Shown piece after piece: positions 39,128 through 47,414 of a stretch of 64,000 nt of DNA; the first letter of the stretch is position 1; each line of letters opens with the position of its first letter. Source of the stretch: Burkholderia sp. Nafp2/4-1b (GTDB taxonomy: Bacteria > Pseudomonadota > Gammaproteobacteria > Burkholderiales > Burkholderiaceae); NCBI RefSeq assembly GCF_003635165.1, contig NZ_ML058616.1, forward strand, positions 372,001 to 436,000. Reading direction: 5' to 3'. Made by a program: the position numbers and the translations under genes. Under the pieces are notes generated by a model, which did not search any database, was not told the origin of the DNA, and was given only the letters and a program-made list of their open reading frames with translations.

Positions 39128-40516
39128 ATGCGACCCTTCTGGATCGAACAAGCGCTGTTCAATGACGGCGATCTCGCACCCGCGCTGCAGGGCGCGACCC
39201 AGGCCGACGTCTGTATCGTCGGCGGCGGCTTCACCGGGCTCTGGACCGCGATCCAGGCGAAACAGCAGAACCCGGCGCTCGACATCGCGATACTCGAGGC
39301 CGACCTGTGCGGCGCCGGCGCGAGCGGACGCAACGGCGGCTGCCTGCTCACGTGGTCCGCGAAATTCCTGACGCTGCGCCGCCTGTTCGGCGAAGCGGAG
39401 GCGATCCGGCTCGTGAAGGCGTCGGAAGCGGCGGTCCAGCACATCGCCGACTTCTGCCGCGCGCATCGCATCGATGCCGAGTTGCGGCTCGACGGCACGC
39501 TGTACACCGCGACGTCGCGCGCGCAGGTCGGCACGCTCGCGCCGGTGCTCGACGCGCTCGCCGCGTGCGGCATCCACAGCTACGAGCCGCTGCCGGCCGC
39601 CGAAGTCGTACGCCGTTCGGGCTCCACCCGCAATCTCGACGGCGTGTACTCGCCGATCGCCGCGACCGTGCATCCGGGCAAGCTCGTGCGCGGGCTGCGC
39701 CGCGTCGCGCTCGACATGGGAATCCGGATCTACGAGCGCACCCCGCTCGTCGACTTCACGCCGGGTCAGCCGGCCGTCGTGCAAACGCCCTCCGGCAGCG
39801 TGCGCGCAGGCAAGCTGGTATTCGCGATCAACGCGTGGATGGCGAGCCGCTTTCCGCAGTTCGAGCGCACGATCGCGGTCGTGTCGAGCGACATGGTCAT
39901 CACCGAGAAATGCCCGGCGCTGCTGGAAAGGACGGGGCTCGTCGATGGCGTATCGGTGCTCGATTCGCGGATCTTCGTGTACTACTACCGCACGACCGCC
40001 GACGGCCGGCTGATGCTCGGCAAGGGCGGCAACACGTTCTCGTGGCGCAGCCGCATCGCACCGGTGTTCGACCGGCGCTCGCCGTACGAGGCGCAGCTCA
40101 CGCAGAGCCTGCGCGAGTTCTTCCCGTCGCTCGCGGGCGTGCCGGTCACCGCGAGCTGGAACGGCCCGTCGGACCGATCGGTGACGGGCTTCCCGTTCTT
40201 CGGCCGCCTCGACGACGCGCCGAACGTGTTCTACGGCTTCGGCTATTCAGGCAACGGCGTCGGGCCGACCTACATGGGCGGGCAGATTTTGTCGTCGCTG
40301 GTGCTCGGCCTCGACAACGCATGGACACGCAGCCCGATCGTACGCGGCCCGCTCGGCCATTTCCCGCCGGAGCCGATCCGCTATGTCGGCGCGCACGTCG
40401 TGCGCAATGCGATCCGCCGCAAGGAGCGTGCGGAAGACGAGAGCCGGCGGCCGGCTATGGTCGACACGTGGCTCGCTAAATTCGCGAGCGCGGCGGGCAA
40501 GGCCGACAAGGCGTGA
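39128..40516 (+). CDS. FAD-dependent aminophosphonate oxidoreductase (D-amino-acid oxidase family)
   Basis: A 462-residue flavoprotein of the DAO family. The FAD-binding dinucleotide fold is CIVGGGFTGLWTAIQA near residue 35, followed by SGRNGGCLLTWSAKF. The C-terminal flavin-binding GYSGNGVGPTYMGGQIL is present. This matches the putative aminophosphonate oxidoreductases that recur in AEP loci, some of which act on N-methylated or other modified AEP. Its substrate here is unproven. The ATG at 39128 gives MRPFWIEQAL; an upstream in-frame ATG at 39035 would add 31 Arg-rich residues. Confidence 0.85.
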   Translation: MRPFWIEQALFNDGDLAPALQGATQADVCIVGGGFTGLWTAIQAKQQNPALDIAILEADLCGAGASGRNGGCLLTWSAKFLTLRRLFGEAEAIRLVKASEAAVQHIADFCRAHRIDAELRLDGTLYTATSRAQVGTLAPVLDALAACGIHSYEPLPAAEVVRRSGSTRNLDGVYSPIAATVHPGKLVRGLRRVALDMGIRIYERTPLVDFTPGQPAVVQTPSGSVRAGKLVFAINAWMASRFPQFERTIAVVSSDMVITEKCPALLERTGLVDGVSVLDSRIFVYYYRTTADGRLMLGKGGNTFSWRSRIAPVFDRRSPYEAQLTQSLREFFPSLAGVPVTASWNGPSDRSVTGFPFFGRLDDAPNVFYGFGYSGNGVGPTYMGGQILSSLVLGLDNAWTRSPIVRGPLGHFPPEPIRYVGAHVVRNAIRRKERAEDESRRPAMVDTWLAKFASAAGKADKA

Positions 40517-40564
40517 CGCCGCATAGACGTAACGACGCGCCGATGCGATGACGTGACGCGCAAT

Positions 40565-40594
40565 GCAAAAGGGACGCTGCGAAGCGTCCCTTTG
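40565..40594 (+). terminator. Convergent terminator between the FAD oxidoreductase and GntR genes
   Basis: AAAGGGACGCT (40568-40578) pairs with AGCGTCCCTTT (40583-40593) around a GCGA tetraloop. An A-run and T-run flank it, so it can act in both directions. Confidence 0.85.
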
Positions 40595-40623
40595 CTGTTG
40601 CCGCGGCGGCCCGTGCAGCGGCG

Positions 40624-41352
40624 TTACACGCGCTCGGCTTTCTCCCGCGCTGCCTTGCCCGTCCCGGGCAGCCCCTGCTCGTGCGTGCGGCGCATCCGCG
40701 CGAGGCCGTGCGCGACGTGCTCGCGCACGAGCGCGACGGCCTTCTCCTCGTCGCCGCTCGCAAGCGCCTGCACGATCTTGTCGTGCTCGGCCGCCGACAC
40801 CGCGATCGCATCCTCCTCGGCCTCGATCGCGGCCTGGCGCAGCAGCCCGAGCTGGCGCACGAGCCGGCGATAGGTATCGGTGAGGTGCGTATTGCCGACG
40901 CCGACCACCATCGCGTCGTGGAACTGCACGTTCAGCTCGGTGTAGCGCGTGACGTCGCGCGTCTTCGCCGCATCCTTCATCGACTGGATGATGCCCTTCA
41001 GCACCTTCAGCGTGTCGGGCGAAATGCGCTTCGCGAGCGCGCGTGCGACCGACTCGTCGAGCATTGCGCGCACTTCGTAGATTTCCTCGGCCTCGCGCAG
41101 CGGCACGACGCGCACCGTCACGCCGCGGTTCTTCTCGTTGCGCAGCAGACCGGCCTGCTCGAGCGCGCGAAATGCCTCGCGCACGGGGCCGCGCGACACG
41201 TTCAGCCTGGTCGCGATGTCGACTTCGTTGAGCTTTTCGCCCGGCGCGTATTCGCCGGATACGATCGCGCGCTCGAGCATGTCCTGGACAATCATCGCGA
41301 GCGACTGGCTTTGCAGGAGTTCGATGGCGTTGAGCGCGTTCGGGGCAGTCAT
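40624..41352 (-). CDS. GntR/FadR-family regulator of phosphonate use (PhnR-type)
   Basis: A 242-residue FCD-domain GntR regulator. The winged helix is at the N-terminus (YAPGEKLNEVDIATRLNVSRGPVREAFRALEQAGL). The all-helical FCD ligand domain (about 95-225) contains the metal-site histidine and aspartate pattern (VQFHDAMV). It fits the Burkholderia phosphonate-associated regulator family, though the ligand is unknown. It is convergent to the phn operon, with its own promoter at 41412-41440. Confidence 0.88.
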   Translation of the reverse strand: MTAPNALNAIELLQSQSLAMIVQDMLERAIVSGEYAPGEKLNEVDIATRLNVSRGPVREAFRALEQAGLLRNEKNRGVTVRVVPLREAEEIYEVRAMLDESVARALAKRISPDTLKVLKGIIQSMKDAAKTRDVTRYTELNVQFHDAMVVGVGNTHLTDTYRRLVRQLGLLRQAAIEAEEDAIAVSAAEHDKIVQALASGDEEKAVALVREHVAHGLARMRRTHEQGLPGTGKAAREKAERV

Positions 41353-41411
41353 GGTCGGGCAGGCAGCGAAGCCGCGGTGAAAACGAGGGCGCCATATCGG
41401 CGAATGATCGT

Positions 41412-41443
41412 TATATACCCTCGGCCCGACACATTGTCAACAG
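41412..41443 (-). promoter_or_regulatory. Promoter and candidate auto-operator of the GntR gene
   Basis: On the minus strand, TTGACA (complement of 41435-41440), a 17-base spacer and TATATA (complement of 41412-41417). ATTGTCAACA (41433-41442) covers the -35 and is identical over ten bases to 33722-33731 in the phnA/phnS control region. Six of those ten bases are the -35 hexamer itself. Confidence 0.6.
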
Positions 41444-41485
41444 TTTTCAGTTTCCAAAAACCCGTTCCACGTGCGTGAAACGGGG

Positions 41486-41524
41486 CGTCGTGCGGCCCGC
41501 ATGAGCACACCGTGCCGCACGACG
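41486..41524. repeat. 11-bp inverted repeat after the phospholipase gene
   Basis: CGTCGTGCGGC (41486-41496) and GCCGCACGACG (41514-41524) are exact complements with a 17-base loop. No T-run follows on either strand. It sits just past the phospholipase stop and may be a weak terminator or an mRNA 3'-end stabiliser. Confidence 0.5.
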
Positions 41525-41536
41525 CGAGCCGGTTCG

Positions 41537-43708
41537 TCAGGCCGTCTGCTTCACCGGCCCCGGGTCGCTCTGGCTCGGCCGGCCCGTCTCAACGTGGCCC
41601 GCGAAGCGCCGCACGACCTTGTCGTCGCCGCCGCGCAGCGTCGTCGCGGTGAGCGTCAGATCGTACCAGCCGTGGCTCGACGACAGCTCGAAGTGATCCT
41701 CGACGCGTTCGCCCGGCTCCAGCGTGTAGGTGCGTGCCTGCGCATGGCTGTACGCGTTGTCGACGACCACGCGGCAGGTTGCCCGGCCGCTGTTGCGCAG
41801 CTGCAGGTACACGTGGCGGTTGCGCACGTCGTAGCCGATCTTCGCTTCGGGGTTCGCGTGGCGGCCGTCCGCGGCCAGCCGCGTGTTGCCCTGGAATTCG
41901 CACAGATAGCCGTTCGGGCCATAGGCGGCGAGATGGTAGTCGCCGCGCGCGGCCGACGTGCTCCACGTATCGGCGAAGCGGTCGTGCGAGGCGACTGCGT
42001 AGCGGCGCGGCGGCGTCGCCGGATTGCGGCGGTCGTACACGTAGAACGCGGCGCCCGCGTCGCCCGAGTTCGCGAAATCGAGCGACACGCTGTCGTCGCG
42101 GCCGTTCACGCGGGCATGCACGAACAGCTCGTACGGCAGCGCGCGCGCCGGACGCGTGCCCGGCTCCTGCGCCGGCATCGACTGCTGCGCGGGCACCTGA
42201 TACGCGTGGCCGGCCGTCTGGATGTGCTGCGGCACCGTGAAGCTCACCGTGCGCGTATCGGGCCGCGCGGAGAAATCGAACGCCGACGTAAGGTCGCCGC
42301 AGATGGACCGGCGCCACGCACTGATGTTCGGCTCCTGCACGCCGAAGCGCGCTTCGAGGAAACGCAGCACCGACGTGTGGTCGAACGTCTCCGAGCAGAC
42401 CCAGCCGCCCTTCGTCCACGGCGAGATGATGATCAGCGGCACGCGCGGCCCGAGGCCGATCGGCTGGATGCCGCCCGGGTCCGCGCCCGGCACCAGCGGG
42501 CTCATCTCGCCCGGGTACTTGTTCAGGTCGAGCAGTTCGTCGCCCAGGTTCGACAGCAGGTTCGACGACACGATGCCCTGCCCGCCCACGCCGCTCGTGA
42601 CCGGCGGCACCGGCGGCACGACGTGGTCGAACAGCCCGTCGTTCTCGTCGTAGTTGAGGATGAACACCGTCTTCGCCCATACCTCCGGGTTCGACGTCAG
42701 CGCTTCGAGCACCATGTTGATGTAGAACGCGCCGTCGGTCGGCGACGCCTGCGGGTGCTCGCTGTACTTGTACGGCGACACGATCCACGACACCTGCGGC
42801 AGGCGGTTCGCCTGCACGTCGGCCTTCAACTCGGCGAGCGTGTGGTCCGACGCACCCTTGTCGACCAGCGGGCCGCTCGCGCCTTCCTTCACCTGGAAGC
42901 GCTTGAAGAACATCAGCGAGTTGTCGGTGTAGTTGTCGGTCGGGTCGCCCGGGATGCCGGTGCCGCCCTGGTACACCTTCCAGCTGATCTTCGCGTTCTC
43001 GAGGCGTTCCGCGTAGGTCGTCCACGTGTAGCCGTTCACGTCGTCGCGCTCGCCGATGCCCGGCCCGTTCGGCGGGTTGCCGTAGATGTTGCGCGGGTCG
43101 ATCGTGCCGGTCCACAGATAGATGCGGTTCGGCGCCGTGTCGGCGTGCGCGGAGCAGAAGTACGAATCGCAGATCGTGAACGCGTCGGCGAGCGCGTAGT
43201 GGTACGTGAGGTCCTGGCGCTTCAGGTAGCCCATCGTCAGCACGTCCTGCTTCTGGTTCACCCACTGGTCCCACTGGCCGTTGTTCCAGGACAGGTGGCC
43301 GCTGCTCCAGCCGTGGTTGGTGCCGGGCTGGAATTCGGTCGTCTGCTTCGGATCGAGGTAGAACGGCAGCACGTACGGCGCGGCCGGGTCGAGCCCGCGC
43401 GAATGGTAGTTCTTCGTGAACACCGATGCCGGCGGCTGCTGCCACACCGGCGCGCCGCTCGGCAGCAGGTGCGGGCGCGGGTCGTTGAAGCCGCGCACGC
43501 CGCGCAGCCCGCCGAAGTAGTGGTCGAACGAGCGGTTTTCCTGCATGAAGATCACGACGTGTTCGACGTCGCGGATCGTGCCGGTGCGATACGCGGCCGG
43601 CATCGCGAGGGCCTTGCGGATCGCCGGCGGAAAGCCGGCATAGGCGGCCATCGCGCCGGCCGACTGGGCGGCGAGGCGCAGGAAATCGCGTCGATTGGTG
43701 GCGGACAT
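41537..43708 (-). CDS. Tat-exported phospholipase C (phosphocholine-type, phosphoesterase family)
   Basis: A 723-residue non-haemolytic/haemolytic phospholipase C of the phosphoesterase superfamily. The twin-arginine signal is ATNRRDFLRLAAQ. The catalytic domain opens with VVIFMQENRSFDHYFGGLRG and includes HADTAPNRIYLWTGTID and the DHTSVLRFLEARFG region. Two C-terminal repeated beta domains of the family follow. It hydrolyses phosphatidylcholine or sphingomyelin outside the cytoplasm, releasing phosphocholine. Its placement between the two phosphonate regulators suggests a link to phosphorus acquisition. The ATG at 43708 is chosen to begin just before the Tat signal. Confidence 0.92.
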   Translation of the reverse strand: MSATNRRDFLRLAAQSAGAMAAYAGFPPAIRKALAMPAAYRTGTIRDVEHVVIFMQENRSFDHYFGGLRGVRGFNDPRPHLLPSGAPVWQQPPASVFTKNYHSRGLDPAAPYVLPFYLDPKQTTEFQPGTNHGWSSGHLSWNNGQWDQWVNQKQDVLTMGYLKRQDLTYHYALADAFTICDSYFCSAHADTAPNRIYLWTGTIDPRNIYGNPPNGPGIGERDDVNGYTWTTYAERLENAKISWKVYQGGTGIPGDPTDNYTDNSLMFFKRFQVKEGASGPLVDKGASDHTLAELKADVQANRLPQVSWIVSPYKYSEHPQASPTDGAFYINMVLEALTSNPEVWAKTVFILNYDENDGLFDHVVPPVPPVTSGVGGQGIVSSNLLSNLGDELLDLNKYPGEMSPLVPGADPGGIQPIGLGPRVPLIIISPWTKGGWVCSETFDHTSVLRFLEARFGVQEPNISAWRRSICGDLTSAFDFSARPDTRTVSFTVPQHIQTAGHAYQVPAQQSMPAQEPGTRPARALPYELFVHARVNGRDDSVSLDFANSGDAGAAFYVYDRRNPATPPRRYAVASHDRFADTWSTSAARGDYHLAAYGPNGYLCEFQGNTRLAADGRHANPEAKIGYDVRNRHVYLQLRNSGRATCRVVVDNAYSHAQARTYTLEPGERVEDHFELSSSHGWYDLTLTATTLRGGDDKVVRRFAGHVETGRPSQSDPGPVKQTA

Positions 43709-43937
43709 GAAGAGGATCCTGTGGGTCGATGAGGGTGGCGCCGGTCGAGCGGGGCCGGCGGTCGGTGGGTTGCCGTTATTACTCCGCATCGGCGTGTCCC
43801 CACCGTGACCGGTTCCAGCAGGTTTCTTGCGCTCACCCCCAGCTTTTTTTCGAAGCGGCGCACGCAGCGCCCTTCATCCGGCCGACACATGCATACGCTA
43901 CGCTGACGCGCGATGAAGAGGGGGGAGAAGCCGAGCC

Positions 43938-44867
43938 GTGTTCGATCAGCTGAAGGCGTTCCACGCGACCGTCCGGCAGGGCAGCATCACGCGCGCCGCG
44001 CGCCACCTGGGCGTGAGCCAGCCGACGATTGCCGCGCAGATCCGGCAGGTCGAGCAGCTGTACGGCGTCGAGCTGTTCTACCGCAGCGGCCGCAAGCTCG
44101 AGGTCACCGAGACCGGGATCGAGCTGCTGCCGCTCGTCGAGAAGATGATCGCGCTCGAGGCGCAGGCCGACATCATGCTGCGCAACGTCGGCGGCCTGTT
44201 CGAAGGGCACCTGCGGATCGGCGCGACGGGGCCCTACTACATCATGGACGCCGTCGGCCGCTTCTCGCATGCGCATCCGTCGATCGCGCTCACGTGCCGG
44301 ATCGGCAATTCCGAGGAAATCCTGCAGGCGCTGCAGGAGTTCCGCATCGACCTCGCGGTGTCGTCGCAGCGCAATGATGCGGACGGCCTCGAGCGCAAGG
44401 TGATCTCGACCGATCCGCTCGTGCTCGTCGTGCACCGCGATCATCCGCTCGCGCGCTTCGACGCGATCGCCGCCGCGCAGCTCGCCGACGTGCGGCTCCT
44501 GATCCGCGAGGAAGGGTCGGTCACGCGCCGCTGCACGGAGACGATCCTCGCGGCGGCCGGCGTCGCGGCCACGTCGGTCGCCGAAATCGGCAGCCGCGAA
44601 GCGATCCGCGAGGCGATCCTGCACGGCGTGGGCGGGAGCCTCTTTCCACGCGGCGAGGCCGAGCGCCATCCGGACCTGCGGGTCGTCGCGCTGCGCGGCG
44701 TCGACACGACGATCGACGAATACGTGTACTACCTGAAGGCGCGCCGCCACAGCCCCGCGATCGATGCGTTCCTCGCGTGCATCCTGCCAGCGCAGCAGGC
44801 GGCGGGCGAAGTGGCGCGTGCAACCGCGACCGCGACTGGCGCCACGTCGCCGGTGAACGCGCGCTGA
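43938..44867 (+). CDS. LysR-family regulator associated with aminoethylphosphonate catabolism
   Basis: A 309-residue LysR-type regulator starting at GTG. The winged helix includes FHATVRQGSITRAARHLGVSQPTIAAQIRQVE, and the co-inducer domain is at about 90-290. It resembles the LysR family found with AEP genes, which fits its position next to the phn locus. It is divergent from the phospholipase C gene. Its ligand and sites are unknown. Confidence 0.87.
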   Translation: MFDQLKAFHATVRQGSITRAARHLGVSQPTIAAQIRQVEQLYGVELFYRSGRKLEVTETGIELLPLVEKMIALEAQADIMLRNVGGLFEGHLRIGATGPYYIMDAVGRFSHAHPSIALTCRIGNSEEILQALQEFRIDLAVSSQRNDADGLERKVISTDPLVLVVHRDHPLARFDAIAAAQLADVRLLIREEGSVTRRCTETILAAAGVAATSVAEIGSREAIREAILHGVGGSLFPRGEAERHPDLRVVALRGVDTTIDEYVYYLKARRHSPAIDAFLACILPAQQAAGEVARATATATGATSPVNAR

Positions 44868-44919
44868 GCCGCCGAGCGTTCAGCGGTTTCGCTGTTGCTG
44901 CCCGCCGCCCCACCCGAGT

Positions 44920-46560
44920 TCACTTCGGCAGCGCGGGAATCATCCACGTCAACACGTGCTGCTGCAGGAACACGAGCACGCCGAGCAGCAGCGTGAGGAT
45001 CACGCTGTGCCAGAACGTGCGCGCGAACACGACGCCTTCCTGCCCCTTCAGGTCGGTCGTCGACACGCCCGTCGCGATGTTCTGCGGCGAGATCATCTTG
45101 CCCATCACGCCGCCCGACGAGTTGGTCGCGGCCATCAGCACCGGATCGAAGCCGAGCTGCCGGGCGGCCACGACCTGCAGGTTGCCGAACAGCGCATTGC
45201 CGGACGTGTCGCTGCCGGACAGGAACACCGCGATCCAGCCGAGCGACGCCGACACGAGCGGAAACAGCGCGCCGGTCGACGCGACGCCGGTGCCGAGCGT
45301 GTAGCTGATCCCCGAGTAGTTCAGCAGGTACGCGAGCCCGACGATCATCATCACCGTGACGATCGCGATCCACGTCTGCCGCCACGTCTTGACCACGCAT
45401 TCGAAGAACGCGCCGATGCCGGTGCGCGTCAGCACGGCCGTGATGATCGCCGACACGAGGATCGCGGTGCCGGTGCCGAGCGGCTGGAAGTCCCAGATCG
45501 CTGCATACGGCTTGTGATACAGCGACACGAACACCGTGTTGTGCAGGCCCGGCCACTTGATCTTCACGTCGCCGATCGCCGCGATGTTCGCGTGCACCCA
45601 GACGATCACGATCACCGACACGACGATCCACGGCAGCCAGCCGCCGAAACCCGCGCGCGCGGCGCCGGCCGTCGCAGGCACGCTGCGCGTGAGCGCGAAT
45701 TCCGGATCGGGCTGCGGCTTCCACATCTGCAGGAAGCCGATCGTGACGATCAGCGACGTGAGCGACGACAGCACGTCGGTGAGCTGGTAGCCGAGGAAGT
45801 TCGACGTGACGAACTGCGCGATCGCGAAGCTGCCGCCCGACACGAGCAGCGCGGGCCACAACTTCGCGATCGAGCGCAGGCCGCCGTACGTGCCGACCAC
45901 GTAGAACGGCAGCAGCAGCGCGAAGAACGGCAGTTGCCGGCCGACCATCGCGCCGAGCGTCGCGGGAGGCAGCGACGTGACCGCGCCGAGCACGGTGATC
46001 GGCACGCCGAGCGCGCCGAACGCGACCGGCGCTGTGTTGAACAGCAGCGTGTAGGTCAGCGCTTCGAGCGCGGGGAAGCCGAGCGCGATCAGGAGCGCGC
46101 TGGTGATCGCGACCGGCGTGCCGAACCCGGAGATCCCTTCGAGCAGACAGCCGAACGAGAACGCGACGACGAGGAGCACGAGGCGGCGGTCGTCGGGCAG
46201 GTTGTCGAGCATCCACTGCCGGAACTGGTCGAAGCGGCCCGACTTCACCGCGATGTTGTACAGCAGCAAGGCGTTGAACACGATCCACATCACCGGCACG
46301 ACCGCGAGCGCCATGCCGGCGCCGACCGCGTCGAATGCGAGGCCGGCCGGCATGCCCCACGCGCCGATCGCGACCGCGAGGCCGGCGACGAGACCGGCCA
46401 GCGACGCCTGCCACGCCGGCCGGCGCAGCACGCCGAGCGCGATCAGCGCGACCGCGATCGGGATCACGGCGACGAGGAACGACAGCAAGAGCGAGTTGGC
46501 GACGGGCGTCAACGGCTGCGCGAACAGGATGCCGGGCGGCAGGGCTGCGGTGGGATTCAT
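44920..46560 (-). CDS. lldP: L-lactate permease (LctP family)
   Basis: A 546-residue inner-membrane transporter with about 13 hydrophobic segments. The LctP hallmarks are visible: GCLLEGISGFGTPVAITSALLIALG near the first third and LFLSGSDTSGNALFG-like residues (FLSGSDTSGNALF) in the last third. It imports lactate or glycolate with protons. No lactate dehydrogenase gene is adjacent. Confidence 0.93.
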   Translation of the reverse strand: MNPTAALPPGILFAQPLTPVANSLLLSFLVAVIPIAVALIALGVLRRPAWQASLAGLVAGLAVAIGAWGMPAGLAFDAVGAGMALAVVPVMWIVFNALLLYNIAVKSGRFDQFRQWMLDNLPDDRRLVLLVVAFSFGCLLEGISGFGTPVAITSALLIALGFPALEALTYTLLFNTAPVAFGALGVPITVLGAVTSLPPATLGAMVGRQLPFFALLLPFYVVGTYGGLRSIAKLWPALLVSGGSFAIAQFVTSNFLGYQLTDVLSSLTSLIVTIGFLQMWKPQPDPEFALTRSVPATAGAARAGFGGWLPWIVVSVIVIVWVHANIAAIGDVKIKWPGLHNTVFVSLYHKPYAAIWDFQPLGTGTAILVSAIITAVLTRTGIGAFFECVVKTWRQTWIAIVTVMMIVGLAYLLNYSGISYTLGTGVASTGALFPLVSASLGWIAVFLSGSDTSGNALFGNLQVVAARQLGFDPVLMAATNSSGGVMGKMISPQNIATGVSTTDLKGQEGVVFARTFWHSVILTLLLGVLVFLQQHVLTWMIPALPK

Positions 46561-46997
46561 CGTGTGTCGTGTCTCCGTTGTGGATCGGAGTCGGCGCTTC
46601 GGCGCTTGCCCGGTCTCGTATCAAACGTGCGTTCCACGGCGGCAAGGATCGGGCCGACGCTTGCGCATGCAACCATGCGGCAGCGCCGACCGATCGGTCG
46701 CTTAAAAAAGGTTAGGAGGCGCATCGCGCTTTCACAAGGAGGGCAAGCCCGATGCGCGCGTCGTCGATACAACGCCTCCGCCGCACGTTGAACGGCAACA
46801 GGCGGCCGGCTGGCGCGCACGCCAGGAAAGGCGCAGGTGCAGGTGAGGTGCAATGTTGCGCAGCAGGCAAAGGTGACTGACGGCGAGCGGGGTGTTTCGT
46901 CTGGCGGCCGAAGCCTAGACTGCCTGCATCGATTCCGCCCGCGGCGACACAGACGCAAACGCAGACGCGGCGCCGGAAACCTCACGGAGCACACACG
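46561..46997. other. Intergenic region between lldP and the DUF4148 gene
   Basis: About 437 bases holding the divergent promoters of lldP (minus) and the DUF4148 gene (plus). Apart from a purine-rich AGGAGG-like patch near 46711, no defined site was recognised. Reading frames crossing it are shadows without family character. Confidence 0.35.
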
Positions 46998-47309
46998 ATG
47001 AAAACCATGAAACTTGCGGCCTGCACGTTACTGCTGATCGGCTCGGCCGTCGCCGCCCAGGCCCACGCCGCGTCGACGCTGACGCGTGCGGACGTTCGCC
47101 AGGAACTCGTGGAATTGCAGGCTGCCGGCTACCGGGCCAGCCTCGCCAGTAGTCCCGACTTTCCGCAGAACATGCAGGCAATCATGCAGCGTGCCGCACA
47201 GACACGCGGCGACGCGGCCGGCTACGGCAGCGATGGCCATGCAAACGGGGAATCGGGCAAGCCGGCGTTGCCGCACGCGGTCGATCGCGACACGTACGCG
47301 CATCACTGA
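46998..47309 (+). CDS. DUF4148 small exported protein
   Basis: A 103-residue protein with a signal peptide (MKTMKLAACTLLLIGSAVAAQAHA) and a mature DUF4148 domain (STLTRADVRQELVELQAAGYRAS). Family members are abundant in Burkholderia, and their function is unknown. The C-terminal part is Gly/His/Asp-rich and probably disordered. Confidence 0.85.
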   Translation: MKTMKLAACTLLLIGSAVAAQAHAASTLTRADVRQELVELQAAGYRASLASSPDFPQNMQAIMQRAAQTRGDAAGYGSDGHANGESGKPALPHAVDRDTYAHH

Positions 47310-47414
47310 AGGACATCACTGAAGCGGGTGAAACCGGCGCCGCGCGCGTGAACGCGCGACGATCCGTCCCGCAGCCGGCATGCCCGCCGCGCGCCGCGCA
47401 GCGGGCGGCGGCGA

